Assembly: GCF_001514285.1 (NCBI RefSeq)
Contig: NZ_KQ949031.1
Span: 310,001-374,000, forward strand
Source: Streptomyces sp. DSM 15324
GTDB taxonomy: Bacteria > Actinomycetota > Actinomycetes > Streptomycetales > Streptomycetaceae
Direction of reading: 5' to 3'
DNA length: 64,000 nucleotides
A program made the translations under genes and the position numbers. The first letter of the stretch is position 1. Each line of letters begins with the position of its first letter. The notes beneath the pieces are model-generated. The model was not told the DNA's origin. It worked only from the letters and a program-made list of their open reading frames with translations, and did no database searches. Shown one piece after another: positions 9,358 to 18,539 of the stretch.

Positions 9358-10722
9358 CTATGCGCCGCTCTCCCGCAGCATGTCCTCGCGCTCGACGAGC
9401 TTCACGCGCTCACGGCCCTGCGGCACCCCCAGCGCCTTCTCCGCGGCGTCCAGCTTGTACCAGCCCTCCCAGGTGGTGAAGCGGACCGCGCGCTCGGCGA
9501 GGAACGCGTCCACCGCCTCCGGCTCCGGCGAGGACGGGGTGTGCAGCCGGCCGCCCGCGTGGTCGGCCAGCAGGTTCGCCACGGTCTCGTTGGCGTCGCC
9601 CTTGGTGTGGCCGATCAGACCGATCGGGCCGCGCCGGATCCAGCCGGTGACGTACACCGACTGGAGGTGCGCCCCGCTCTCCTCGATGACCCGGCCGCCC
9701 TCGTCCGGGACCGTGCCCGAGTCGATGTCCCAGGGCAGCTTGGGCAGCTTCTCGGAGAGGTAGCCGACCGCCCGGTAGACCGCGGTGACGTCCCAGTCCT
9801 TGAACGCGCCGGTGCCCTTGACGTTCCCGGTGCCGTCGAGGGCGGTGCGCTCGGTGCGCAGGCCGACGACCTTGCCGTCCTCGCCGAGGATCTCCGAGGG
9901 CGACTCGAAGAAGTGCAGGAAGAGCTTGTGCGGGCGGTCGCCGGTGTCGCGGATCGCCCAGTTCTCCAGCGTCTTGGCGACCATGTCGGCCTGCTTGTTG
10001 CCGCGCCGGGTGGCGATCGAGCCCTCGTCGTAGTCGATGTCCTCGGGGTCGACGACGACCTCGATGTTCGGGGAGTGGTCCAGTTCCCGCAGCTCCATCG
10101 GGGAGAACTTCGCCTGCGCCGGGCCGCGGCGGCCGAAGACGTGGATCTCCAGCGCCTTGTTGGCCTTCAGACCGTCGTAGACGTTCGGCGGGATCTCCGT
10201 CGGCAGCAGTTCGTCGGCCGTCTTCGCGAGGATGCGGGCGACGTCCAGGGCGACGTTGCCGACACCCAGCACGGCGACCTTCTCCGCCTGGAGCGGCCAG
10301 GTGCGCGGCACGTCGGGGTGGCCGTCGTACCACGAGACGAAGTCGGCGGCGCCGTAGGAGCCGTCGAGCTCGATCCCCGGTATGGACATCTCGCGGTCGG
10401 CCATCGCGCCGGTCGAGAAGATCACGGCGTCGTAGAAGGCGCGCAGGTCGTCGAGCGAGATGTCGGCCGGGTAGTCGACGTTGCCGAACAGGCGGATCTG
10501 CGGCTTGTCGAGGACCTGGTGCAGGGCGGTGATGATGCCCTTGATCCGGGGGTGGTCCGGCGCCACGCCGTAGCGGATCAGTCCGAACGGGGCCGGCATC
10601 CGCTCGAAGAGGTCGATGGAGACACCGGGGTCGGCGGCCACATCGGACTTGAGCAGCGCGTCGGCGGCGTAGATCCCGGCGGGGCCGGCTCCGACGATGG
10701 CTACCCGCAGGGGGCGGGTCAT
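9358..10722 (-). CDS. ferredoxin/adrenodoxin-type NADP+ reductase, FAD-dependent (FprA-like)
   Basis: FAD/NADPH oxidoreductase of 454 residues, the FprA/adrenodoxin-reductase type that passes electrons from NADPH to ferredoxins. An N-terminal FAD dinucleotide fold (VAIVGAGPAGIYAADAL, residues 6-22) is followed by DLFERMPAPFGLIRYGVAPDH, the NADP-binding fold (VAVLGVGNVALDVARIL, about 150-167) and the C-terminal GWIRRGPIGLIGHTKGDA FAD contact. Full family length. A degenerate iron box lies about 45 bases upstream of the ATG, suggesting iron-dependent control. Electron partner unknown; no ferredoxin or P450 gene is adjacent. Confidence 0.93.
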   Translation of the reverse strand: MTRPLRVAIVGAGPAGIYAADALLKSDVAADPGVSIDLFERMPAPFGLIRYGVAPDHPRIKGIITALHQVLDKPQIRLFGNVDYPADISLDDLRAFYDAVIFSTGAMADREMSIPGIELDGSYGAADFVSWYDGHPDVPRTWPLQAEKVAVLGVGNVALDVARILAKTADELLPTEIPPNVYDGLKANKALEIHVFGRRGPAQAKFSPMELRELDHSPNIEVVVDPEDIDYDEGSIATRRGNKQADMVAKTLENWAIRDTGDRPHKLFLHFFESPSEILGEDGKVVGLRTERTALDGTGNVKGTGAFKDWDVTAVYRAVGYLSEKLPKLPWDIDSGTVPDEGGRVIEESGAHLQSVYVTGWIRRGPIGLIGHTKGDANETVANLLADHAGGRLHTPSSPEPEAVDAFLAERAVRFTTWEGWYKLDAAEKALGVPQGRERVKLVEREDMLRESGA

Positions 10723-10767
10723 GATCAGGTTCCCTTCGAGCGGTGACGGATCAACTCGGGGGAAGCC

Positions 10768-10786
10768 TAAACTGAGGCATACCTAA
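10768..10786 (-). promoter_or_regulatory. degenerate iron box (IdeR/DmdR-like operator) upstream of the ferredoxin reductase
   Basis: Read on the gene strand, TTAGGTATGCCTCAGTTTA agrees with the actinobacterial IdeR/DmdR consensus TWAGGTWAGSCTWACCTWA at 15 of 19 positions, with all four mismatches in the centre and right half-site. It sits at a promoter-proximal position ahead of the gene starting at 10722. Confidence 0.5.
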
Positions 10787-10866
10787 GTCGGTACGCGGGT
10801 CCGGTCTATGGACTCATCAACGTCGTTTATGAGCCAGTGGGCGCGCACCACTGCGCACAAACCCCT

Positions 10867-13575
10867 TCACGGAAGCGGCTGTTCCGCCCAGATGACCTTG
10901 CCCGTGGGGGTGTACCGGGTGCCCCAGCGGTCGGTGAGCTGCGCCACCAGGAACAGCCCGCGGCCTCCCTCGTCCGTCATCGCCGCGTACCGCAGATGCG
11001 GCGAGGTGCTGCTCGCGTCGGACACCTCGCAGATCAGCGTGCGGTCGCGCAGCAACCGCACCCGGACCGGCGCGATGCCGTAGCGGATCGCGTTGGTGAC
11101 CAGCTCGCTCAGGATCAGCTCCGTCGTGAACGACAGCTCCTCCAGGTCCCATTCGGCCAGCTGCCGCGCGACCGCCGAGCGCACCTCGCCCACCGCGGCC
11201 GGATCCACCGGTACGTCCCACTCGGCCACCCGGTCGGCGCCGAGCGCCCGGGTGCCCGCCACGATCAGCGCGATGTCGTCGTTCGGGCGCGCCGGCAGCA
11301 GCTCCTCCAGGACACTGCGGCAGGCCTCGTCCGGCGTGCCGTCGGCGCTGCGCTCCAGCGCCGTCCGCAGCAGCTCCAGACCGGTGTCGATGTCCCGCTG
11401 CCGGTCCTCCACCAGCCCGTCCGTGTACAGCACCAGCCGGCTGCCCTCGGCCAGCTCCAGCTCGGCCGTCTCGAACGGCAGCCCGCCCAGCCCCAGCGGC
11501 AGCCCGGTCGGCACCTCGGGGTACTCCACCCGGCCGTCGGGATGGACCAGGGCCGGCGGCGGATGCCCGGCCCGGGCCACCGTGCACCGCCGCGACACCG
11601 GGTCGTAGATCGCGTACAGACAGGTCGCCCCGGACACCGGACCGTGCGCCCCGTCCGCCGTCCCGTCCGCCGCCTCGTCCTGGTCGATACGGGTCACCAG
11701 CTCGTCCAGCAGCCCGAGCAGCTCCTCCGGCGGCAGGTCCAGCGCGGAGAAGTTGTGCACAGCGGTGCGCAGCCGCCCCATCGTGGCCGCCGCGTGCAGC
11801 CCGTGCCCCACCACGTCCCCGACGACCAGCGCCACCCGCGCCCCGGACAGCGGCAGTACGTCGAACCAGTCGCCGCCCACACCGGCCTGCGCGGGCAGAT
11901 AGCGGTAGGCGATGTCCAGCGCGTTCTGCTCGGGCAACGTGCGGGGCAGCAGACTGCGCTGGAGGGTGACCGCCATGCCGTGCTCACGGGTGAAGCGGCG
12001 CGCGTTGTCGATGGAGACCGCCGCCCGTGCCACCAGCTCCTCCGCCAGCGCCACCTCCTCCGGGTCGAACGGCTCGGGCCGCTCCGACCGCAGGAAGCTC
12101 ACCACGCCCAGCACCAGGGCCCCCGCCCGCACCGGCACGGTGATCAGCGAATGGATGCCGAACTCCACGATCTGCTCGGTCCGCTCCAGATCCTGCGCCC
12201 GCCAGCCCGGCGACTGGGCGAGGCGCGCCTCCAGCACGGCCCGTTCCGTCTCCAGCGCGCGGGCCTGCGGCGCCGAGTCCACGAAGCGGATCCGCTCGCC
12301 CACCGCGTACAGCGGCGAACCCTTGCGGACGCCGCTCACCGCCGTGCGCCGCAGCGCGCCCCGCGCCTCGGGCTCCTCGCCCGCCAGCACCGCGTCGAAC
12401 AGGTCGACGGTGACGAAGTCCGCGAACCGCGGCACCGCCAGCTCGGTCAGCTCCTCCGCCGTCCTGGTGACGTCCAGGCTCGTGCCGATGCCCACCCCGG
12501 CCGCGTACAGCAGGTCCAGGCGCTCCCGGGCCGCCTCCGCCCGTCCGGACAGGGCCCGCAGCTCGGTGGAGTCACGCAGCGTGGCCACGCTCCCCTCCGG
12601 GCCGCCCGCCAGATCGGTGGGCCGCTGGTTGATCGCCAGCAGCCGGTCGCCGACCAGGTGCACCTCGTCCGTGACCATCCGCCCCGACGCCAGCAGTTCC
12701 GCGGTACCGGGGTCCAGGCCCAGGTCCAGGACCTGACGGCGCTCGGCGTCCGGCGGCAGGTCGAGCAGCCGGTGCGCCTCGTCGTTGGCGAGCAGCAGCT
12801 CGCCGTCCCCGCCGACGATGATCACCCCTTCGCGCACGGCGTGCAGCACGGCGTCGTGGTGCTCGTACATCCGGGTCATCTCGCGCGGCCCGAGACCGTG
12901 GGTCTGCCGCAGCAGCCGGCGACTGACCAGCGCGGTGCTCGCGGTGGCCAGGGCGAGGGCCACGGCGGCGCTGCCGAGGAGGAGCGGCAGCTGACGGTCC
13001 GCGTTGCCGCCGACGTGCCGGGTGGTGATGCCCGACGACACCAGCCCCACGACCGTCCCGTCGGGGGCCTTCACCGGGACGACGGCCTGCACCAGCCGGC
13101 CGATGGTCCCGTTGACCTCCTCGACGACGGTGCCGCCCTCCAGCGCGGGCTTGATGTTCCCGACGAACTTCTTGCCGATGCGGTCCGGTTTGGGATGGGT
13201 GTAGCGGATGCCGTCGGTGTTCATCACGACGATGAAGTCCATGTCGGCGGCCTTGCGGGCCGCCTCGGCCGACGGCTGGAGCATGGCCGTGGGGTCCGGG
13301 CTGCGCAACGCCTCGACGATCCCGGGGGAGTTGGCGTAGGTCTGCGCGACGGCGACGGAGCGGTTGCGGGCCTCCTGCGTGGTGTCGTGGCGCACCTGGA
13401 GCAGCAGCGCCACGACCGCCGCCACGACCAGCAGCAGCACGATCGCCACCTGCAACACGAACACCTGCGCCGCGAGACTGCGCCCGCCCAGCGCGGACTC
13501 CGGCGCACGCCGGACTCCCGGGCCCCGGGGACGACGGGCGGGCCGGGCACTCGGGCGCCCCAGGACACGTGCCAT
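10867..13575 (-). CDS. membrane sensor SpoIIE phosphatase with PAS, GAF and ATPase domains
   Basis: A 902-residue multidomain signalling protein. In order: transmembrane helix (about 36-60); extracytoplasmic single-Cache-type sensor (about 65-180, including the PKPDRIGKKFVG region typical of CitA/DcuS-like sensors); second helix (about 187-212); PAS (about 225-330); GAF (about 350-520); SpoIIE PP2C phosphatase (about 535-745, with AGVGGDWFDVLPL, VVGDVVGHG, LYTDGLVEDR, NDDIALIVAG); and a C-terminal HATPase (about 770-895, with LILSELVTNAIRYG). Phosphatase plus anti-sigma-like ATPase in one chain allows phosphorylation and dephosphorylation of one anti-sigma antagonist. Ligand and partner unknown. 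The next gene upstream on the same strand is another SpoIIE protein, 102 bases away. Confidence 0.93.
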   Translation of the reverse strand: MARVLGRPSARPARRPRGPGVRRAPESALGGRSLAAQVFVLQVAIVLLLVVAAVVALLLQVRHDTTQEARNRSVAVAQTYANSPGIVEALRSPDPTAMLQPSAEAARKAADMDFIVVMNTDGIRYTHPKPDRIGKKFVGNIKPALEGGTVVEEVNGTIGRLVQAVVPVKAPDGTVVGLVSSGITTRHVGGNADRQLPLLLGSAAVALALATASTALVSRRLLRQTHGLGPREMTRMYEHHDAVLHAVREGVIIVGGDGELLLANDEAHRLLDLPPDAERRQVLDLGLDPGTAELLASGRMVTDEVHLVGDRLLAINQRPTDLAGGPEGSVATLRDSTELRALSGRAEAARERLDLLYAAGVGIGTSLDVTRTAEELTELAVPRFADFVTVDLFDAVLAGEEPEARGALRRTAVSGVRKGSPLYAVGERIRFVDSAPQARALETERAVLEARLAQSPGWRAQDLERTEQIVEFGIHSLITVPVRAGALVLGVVSFLRSERPEPFDPEEVALAEELVARAAVSIDNARRFTREHGMAVTLQRSLLPRTLPEQNALDIAYRYLPAQAGVGGDWFDVLPLSGARVALVVGDVVGHGLHAAATMGRLRTAVHNFSALDLPPEELLGLLDELVTRIDQDEAADGTADGAHGPVSGATCLYAIYDPVSRRCTVARAGHPPPALVHPDGRVEYPEVPTGLPLGLGGLPFETAELELAEGSRLVLYTDGLVEDRQRDIDTGLELLRTALERSADGTPDEACRSVLEELLPARPNDDIALIVAGTRALGADRVAEWDVPVDPAAVGEVRSAVARQLAEWDLEELSFTTELILSELVTNAIRYGIAPVRVRLLRDRTLICEVSDASSTSPHLRYAAMTDEGGRGLFLVAQLTDRWGTRYTPTGKVIWAEQPLP

Positions 13576-13677
13576 GTGCCATTCCTACACTGCCCGGCCC
13601 CGTGAGGCGAGAGGCGTCGCACAGGGTCACAGGAGACGCCCCGCCTTAACGTCACAAAGGGTCACCGGATCGGCTGC

Positions 13678-16170
13678 TCATGCTCCCTCTGCGTGATCTT
13701 CAGGGCGGGGCGGGAGGGTGGCGAGCAGCAGCGCGATGTCGTCCGCCCGGTCCACCGCCCGCCGGGCCGACGCGGTCAGCCGGTCGGCGACCTCCCCCAG
13801 GGAACCCCCCGCCCCGTCGCCCGCCCCGTCGAGCGCCGCGCGCAGGGCCGCGATGCCCTCGTCGATGTCGTGCCCGGGCCGCTCCACCAGCCCGTCCGTG
13901 TACAGCGCCAGGATCGCGCCCGGCTCCAGCCGCAGCTCCGTCACCGGGTACCGGGCGCGCGGGTCGACCCCCAGCACCACCCCGCCCGGCAGCTCCACCG
14001 CCGTCGTACGGCCGTCGGGCCCGCGCAGCAGCGGTGGCAGATGACCGGCCCGGGCCGCCCGCGCCCGGCCCGTCGCCGGGTCGAGCCGGACGTAGCAGCA
14101 ACTGGCGAACTGGCCGGGGTCGAGGTCGATGAGGAGACGGTTCGTGCCCGACAGGACCTCCTGCGGCGGACGGTCGCTGAGCGCGAACGCCCGCACCGCG
14201 CTGCGCAGCTGTCCCATGGTGGCCGCGGCCTGCACCCCGTGCCCCTGGACGTCCCCGATGACCAGCGCGAGCCCGTCGCCCGCCTCCACCACGTCGTACC
14301 AGTCGCCGCCCACGTCCATTCCCTCGGTGCCCGGCAGGTAGCGCCCCGCGGTCTCCACGCGTGCGTGCTGCGACAGCCGCCGGGGGAGCAGGGCCTGCTG
14401 GAGACCGCGCGCGAGGGCCGCCTCCGTGTCGTAGCGCTGGGCCTTCTCCATGGCGTGGGCGATCAGCCCGGCGAGCGCCGTCAGCACGGTGCGCTCCTTC
14501 TGGCTGAAAGTGCGCGGGCCGTCGAAACCGAGGATGCAGGAGCCGACCGGGCGGCCCGAGGCGATCAGCGGGAGGAAGGCGCGGGCACCCTCCCTCGCGT
14601 CGAGCTCGATGCCCGGGTAGGCGGCCGCCAGCTGCGGCATCGAGTCGAAGAACAGCGGACGGCCCGTCGTCAGCGTCTCCACGCCGGGCAGCCGGGCGTC
14701 CAGGCCCACCCCCTCGAACGCCGAGAGGAACCCGTCCGGGAACCCGCTCTCCCACGCCAGGTACAGATGCCGCTCCTGGAGCAGGTAGATCGCGAGCCGA
14801 CGGCCGCCGAAGGCGGGGAGCAGCTCATGCATCACCACCTCCGACACCTGGCGGGCGGTCACCGCCTCGGTGAGCGCGATCGCCAGCACGATCGGCCGGT
14901 ACAGCGGCGCGGTCTGCGCGGCCGGGTCCGGCGCCGGTGTCTCGGTGTCCACCGGTTCGGGGGCCGCTTCGGGCGGGACCCGGCTCGCCGGGACGGCGGT
15001 GCAGGTCAGCAGGTCGGGGCCGGGGTAGACGGACATCCTCAGCCAGTCGCCCTCGAACACCCGCGGGCCGTCGGCGGGCCGCCGCACATGGAAGTGCACC
15101 GGTTCCGGCGACAGCAGGGCGCCCCGCAGATGCTCCTCGCCGGCCGGCTGGTTCAGCCACGGTACGGCCTCCCACAGCGGCCGGCCGACCAGCTCCTCGC
15201 GGTCCACGCCCAGGAAGTGCGCGGCGCGCGCGTTGGCGTACACGACCAGGCCCAGCCGGTCGAGGCAGAACACGCCCTCCGGCAGCAGGTCCGCCGCGCC
15301 GTCGGCGAGGGCGCCGGCCCCCGGGTCGAGCAGGACGCCGGTGACGGACCCGGCCGGCGCCTCGGCCGCCGCCCACAGCTCCAGCAGCCGCAGCCCGCCC
15401 TCGGTGGTGCGCACCTCCAGGGGCAGCGGCGGCGGGCTGCCCCGCGCCGTCTCCCGCAGCAGGTCGGGAAGGCGGTGGGCGTCCGTCGGGTCGACGGCCC
15501 GCGCCAGCTCCCCCAGCGTGCCGGGGACGCCCCCCGGCGGCAGACCGAACAGCGCCCGCGCCCGGTCGTCGGCGTGGACGGTGTCGGACACCGGGTCCCA
15601 CGAGAACCGGCCGACCCGGCCCGGCGCGGGCCCGGCCGCCGGCGGCCGCACGCACACGGGGGCGTCGTCCCAGGTGACAGGCGTGCCCTCGGCCTCCAGC
15701 CGCACCAGTTCCGCCGCGAGACGGTCCGCCACCCGCGCCAGCCGCTCCTGCTCGGACAGCACCGCCGCCGCGTCGGCGACAGCCGCCCGCAGCACGATCA
15801 GCACCCCGAAGGACCGGCCCTGCGCCGCGACCGGGAGGTACAGCGAGCCGAACGGGAACGGCAGCCCCGCCGCGAGCTGCGGATAGCGGCGCATCGCCTC
15901 CGTGGCGTTCGCCAGCACCACCGGTACGCCCGTCCGCTGGACGTCCACCACCGGGAACGGCCGCTCCGCGTGCACCCGCCACCAGGGCCGGAACAGCCGG
16001 CCGGGCAGCCCGGCGATCACCGCGAGCCGCATGATCCCGGGGGCTCGCGAGCGCAGGTACACGCCGGAGGCCCGCCCGTCCGCCGCCCGCAGCGCGTCGA
16101 CCGAGGCCGCGACCAGCGGCGCGGGCGGCGGCCCGGACTGCCTCCGCTCGTCCCCGGCGCTCCCAGTCAT
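13678..16170 (-). CDS. GAF/PAS SpoIIE-family phosphatase
   Basis: Cytoplasmic phosphatase of 830 residues. An N-terminal GAF-like domain (about 25-180) is followed by two PAS regions (about 205-280 and 290-390; ADLLPEGVFCLDRLGLVVYA marks the second), a second GAF (about 430-590) and the SpoIIE PP2C domain (about 610-825). Metal motifs are visible: GGDWYDVVEAG, VIGDVQGHG, LYTDGLVERPG and ADDIALLLA. There is no membrane helix and no C-terminal ATPase. I chose ATG 16170 (GAGGTAGG box 4-5 bases upstream) over a start at 16227. It probably acts in partner-switching control of a sigma factor; the sigma factor is not in this window. Confidence 0.9.
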   Translation of the reverse strand: MTGSAGDERRQSGPPPAPLVAASVDALRAADGRASGVYLRSRAPGIMRLAVIAGLPGRLFRPWWRVHAERPFPVVDVQRTGVPVVLANATEAMRRYPQLAAGLPFPFGSLYLPVAAQGRSFGVLIVLRAAVADAAAVLSEQERLARVADRLAAELVRLEAEGTPVTWDDAPVCVRPPAAGPAPGRVGRFSWDPVSDTVHADDRARALFGLPPGGVPGTLGELARAVDPTDAHRLPDLLRETARGSPPPLPLEVRTTEGGLRLLELWAAAEAPAGSVTGVLLDPGAGALADGAADLLPEGVFCLDRLGLVVYANARAAHFLGVDREELVGRPLWEAVPWLNQPAGEEHLRGALLSPEPVHFHVRRPADGPRVFEGDWLRMSVYPGPDLLTCTAVPASRVPPEAAPEPVDTETPAPDPAAQTAPLYRPIVLAIALTEAVTARQVSEVVMHELLPAFGGRRLAIYLLQERHLYLAWESGFPDGFLSAFEGVGLDARLPGVETLTTGRPLFFDSMPQLAAAYPGIELDAREGARAFLPLIASGRPVGSCILGFDGPRTFSQKERTVLTALAGLIAHAMEKAQRYDTEAALARGLQQALLPRRLSQHARVETAGRYLPGTEGMDVGGDWYDVVEAGDGLALVIGDVQGHGVQAAATMGQLRSAVRAFALSDRPPQEVLSGTNRLLIDLDPGQFASCCYVRLDPATGRARAARAGHLPPLLRGPDGRTTAVELPGGVVLGVDPRARYPVTELRLEPGAILALYTDGLVERPGHDIDEGIAALRAALDGAGDGAGGSLGEVADRLTASARRAVDRADDIALLLATLPPRPEDHAEGA

Positions 16171-16629
16171 CGGCCCTACCTCGTCCGTGCGCCGCCGCGT
16201 GGTCGACACAGCAAGAATGCGCCACACCTGCGGTGCTGTGCATCCGGGCGGGGGCGATTGGGGTGGTGCGAACGGGCGGAGTCCGGCGCTCGGCGGGCCG
16301 GGACGGGCCGGGCGGGGGCGGGCGGCGTGACGACGTGGTGCGGGGCGTGGGGCCGGTGGTGGGGCGGGCTCGTCGGCAGGGGCGGGTACCGCGTGTGGTG
16401 GTGGGAGCGGGCGGAGGCGGGCTGACCGGCGCTCGGGCGGTTCGTGGCGTGGGTCGGCGGGAGATGCCGGGCTGTCGTGGGGCAGGGGCGGCCCCCGTCC
16501 GGCGGCGTCGGGCCGGGGCGGGTCGGTGACGTGGGGTGCCTGCCCCGGGGTGCCGGCGTGCCGGAGGGGTGGTGCGCGGGCCCGGGGGTGCCTGTGGTGG
16601 TGCGGGGCCTGCGCGCCGGAGGGGTGTCG
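16171..16629. other. gene-free, strongly G-biased spacer
   Basis: About 460 bases with no convincing gene. The plus strand is very G-rich with runs such as GGTGGTGGGGCGGG and GGGAGCGGGCGGAGGCGGG, which could form G-quadruplexes. Open frames here are long only because stop codons are rare, and they resemble no protein. Confidence 0.6.
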
Positions 16630-16654
16630 GGCCCTCGGCCCGGCGCCGAGGGCC
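16630..16654 (-). terminator. hairpin terminator of the lipoprotein gene
   Basis: GGCCCTCGG (16630-16638) pairs perfectly with CCGAGGGCC (16646-16654) across a 7-base loop, 11 bases beyond the stop codon of the lipoprotein gene. Confidence 0.6.
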
Positions 16655-16665
16655 TGCCGGCAGGG

Positions 16666-17328
16666 TCAGGTCGTGGTGTGCAGGGTCGCCTTCGCCAGTT
16701 CGTACGCCGGGAGCATCGCCTCGTGTTCCTCGTCGTCCAGGCCGCCGAGGTGCAGGACGACCGGGCCGTCGGGGGTGACCACGGCGAAGGCGTGGGCCGT
16801 CCGGGACTCCCCGCCGCCGGGCGTGGTGTACTCGACCTCGGTGGCGGGCAGGCCGCCCGCCTCGAAGGCGCGGTACTCCTCCCGCGCCGCACCCTTCTCG
16901 GCGGTGACGAAGTCCTCCAGCACGGCCCGGGCATCGGCGTCCCCCGGCTCGCCGGTCCACACCCGGAGGAAGCCGATGTAACCCGCGGGCTTGGCGTCGA
17001 TCTCGCAGGCCAAGGTGACCGGCCCCTGGCGCAGGAACGCGTCGGCCAGATCCGCAAGGTCCTCGCTCACGCCCGCCGGCAACGCCTCGGCGTCGACCGC
17101 CTTCGGCTTCCAGGGCTCGGCGACGTCGAAGGTGACCGGCAGCTCGCAGGCCGACCCCGCCGGACCCACACGCGCCCCGCGCCGCGCGACCTCTACGCCG
17201 GCCCGGGACGACGGCCCGTCCCCGGCCGGAGCGGATTCCCCGTCCCCCGTCGAACAGCCGCCGACCAGCGCCGTCAGCATGACCGCCAGGACCAGCCCCC
17301 GCCGTCCGTTCCCCACCCCGTGGCGCAC
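16666..17328 (-). CDS. predicted secreted lipoprotein, unknown function
   Basis: A 220-residue protein with a type II signal peptide. Arginines and a hydrophobic stretch (RRGLVLAVMLTALVGGC) end in a lipobox with the cysteine near residue 25, so the mature protein should be tethered to the outer face of the membrane. The rest is a soluble domain with two further cysteines (GSACELPV, VTLACEID) and no family I can name. GTG 17328 is chosen because GAGGAG lies upstream with normal spacing and the signal peptide then begins at once. A longer frame to 17469 would put 47 extra residues ahead of it. Confidence 0.75.
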   Translation of the reverse strand: MRHGVGNGRRGLVLAVMLTALVGGCSTGDGESAPAGDGPSSRAGVEVARRGARVGPAGSACELPVTFDVAEPWKPKAVDAEALPAGVSEDLADLADAFLRQGPVTLACEIDAKPAGYIGFLRVWTGEPGDADARAVLEDFVTAEKGAAREEYRAFEAGGLPATEVEYTTPGGGESRTAHAFAVVTPDGPVVLHLGGLDDEEHEAMLPAYELAKATLHTTT

Positions 17329-17618
17329 TCCGCGATCTCCTCTCGATGCAGGCGGTGCACTGTAACGCGCGAGGTCGACGGTCCCGCAGCGGAAAAGACG
17401 TAACACTCTGTCGCCGTTTGGGTGCGAGCAGTCGCGACCGGCGTCGGAGTGATCCTGGCAGGCCTTCATTGCGTCTTCACAAGGGCGACACCGGCCGACC
17501 CGCCGGTGGCGTCCCCCGTCGGTGACGTGCGCCGATCCCGCCGCGCACCGCTGGGGGAGTTGTTCCGACCGGCCCGGACACGGACGTCCGTGCGACGAGT
17601 TTCTTGGGGGACCCCTTG

Positions 17619-18428
17619 GTGATCCTGCGTCCAGAGGTGGAGGGACGCCGCACCGGCCGTGCCGGGGACGGCGAGCGGAAGCCGCGCCGCAGCCTCCCCC
17701 TGCGGGCGGCCGTGTTCGTCTGGCGCACCCTGCGCGACGAGCTGTACGGCATCGTCGTCGACCCCCTCCGCCAGCTCCGGCGACGCGGCCCCAAGGCGCT
17801 GCTCCTCGCGTGCGTGGCCTGCGGCGGGGTGATCTTCTTCCACGCCATCGCCCAGAACCCGACCGGTGCCACCGCCGTGCGGATCCTCGGCGGCGTCCAG
17901 GGCGACCTCCCGCTGTGGCTGGCCCTCCTGCGCACCCCCGTCTCCCTCTACGTCCCCGCCCTCGACCTGCCGGTATGGGCCGGCATCACCCAGCTCTTCC
18001 TGGCCTTCGCCCTGGCCGAACTCGCCCTCGGCCGGCTCAGGACCCTCGCCGTCGCCTACGCCGCCACCCTGGCCGGCACCCTCAGCGTGCGGGTGATGAT
18101 CGCGATGGGGCCCGGCTGGTGGGGCCTCGGACTGCCGCCCGAGGCGGGCCAGGTGCTCGACACCGGCCCCTCCGCCGCCGTCGTGGGCCTGTTCACCTAC
18201 CTGTCGGTGGTGCGCCGCGCCCCCGTCGTGTTCTTCCTCACCGGCGGTTCGATGGTCGTCGAGTCGATCGCCAAGCCCAACCTGGCCGGCCGTGAGCATC
18301 TGATAGCCGTCGCCGCCGCCGTGGTGCTCGGCCTGTACCACGAACGAGCCCACCTCCGGCGGTTGTTCAGGGCGCCCGCGCTGCTGTCCGCCACGGCTCC
18401 CGAGGGGCCGCCGACGCGCTCCGCCTGA
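17619..18428 (+). CDS. rhomboid-like integral membrane protein
   Basis: A 269-residue membrane protein. After a charged N-terminus (to about residue 55) come about six hydrophobic segments (around 60-80, 100-115, 120-145, 150-170, 188-208 and 215-235). Local resemblance to the rhomboid family is seen in the TGPSAAVVGLF segment, where the usual catalytic GxSxG appears as a related T-G-P-S-A, and in a late histidine (EHLIAVAAAVVLGLYHERAH). Proteolytic activity is uncertain. GTG 17619 is preferred (GGGGGA box 7 bases upstream) over in-frame TTG codons at 17604 and 17616. Confidence 0.65.
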   Translation: MILRPEVEGRRTGRAGDGERKPRRSLPLRAAVFVWRTLRDELYGIVVDPLRQLRRRGPKALLLACVACGGVIFFHAIAQNPTGATAVRILGGVQGDLPLWLALLRTPVSLYVPALDLPVWAGITQLFLAFALAELALGRLRTLAVAYAATLAGTLSVRVMIAMGPGWWGLGLPPEAGQVLDTGPSAAVVGLFTYLSVVRRAPVVFFLTGGSMVVESIAKPNLAGREHLIAVAAAVVLGLYHERAHLRRLFRAPALLSATAPEGPPTRSA

Positions 18429-18539
18429 GATCTTGCTATGAATTCGTGCGTCGGTTGAACACTTGTGCCTCCGGCTGCGTATGGGCCGGGGGATTTCCAT
18501 GTCCAGGTGGCCGACGACGAATTCGCGTAGGAGCACTCC

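Noticed and set aside
13693..16425. Open frame of about 910 codons antisense to the GAF/PAS SpoIIE phosphatase
   Set aside because: Arg/Gly/His/Pro-rich, no domain, opposite a gene with complete PP2C motifs.
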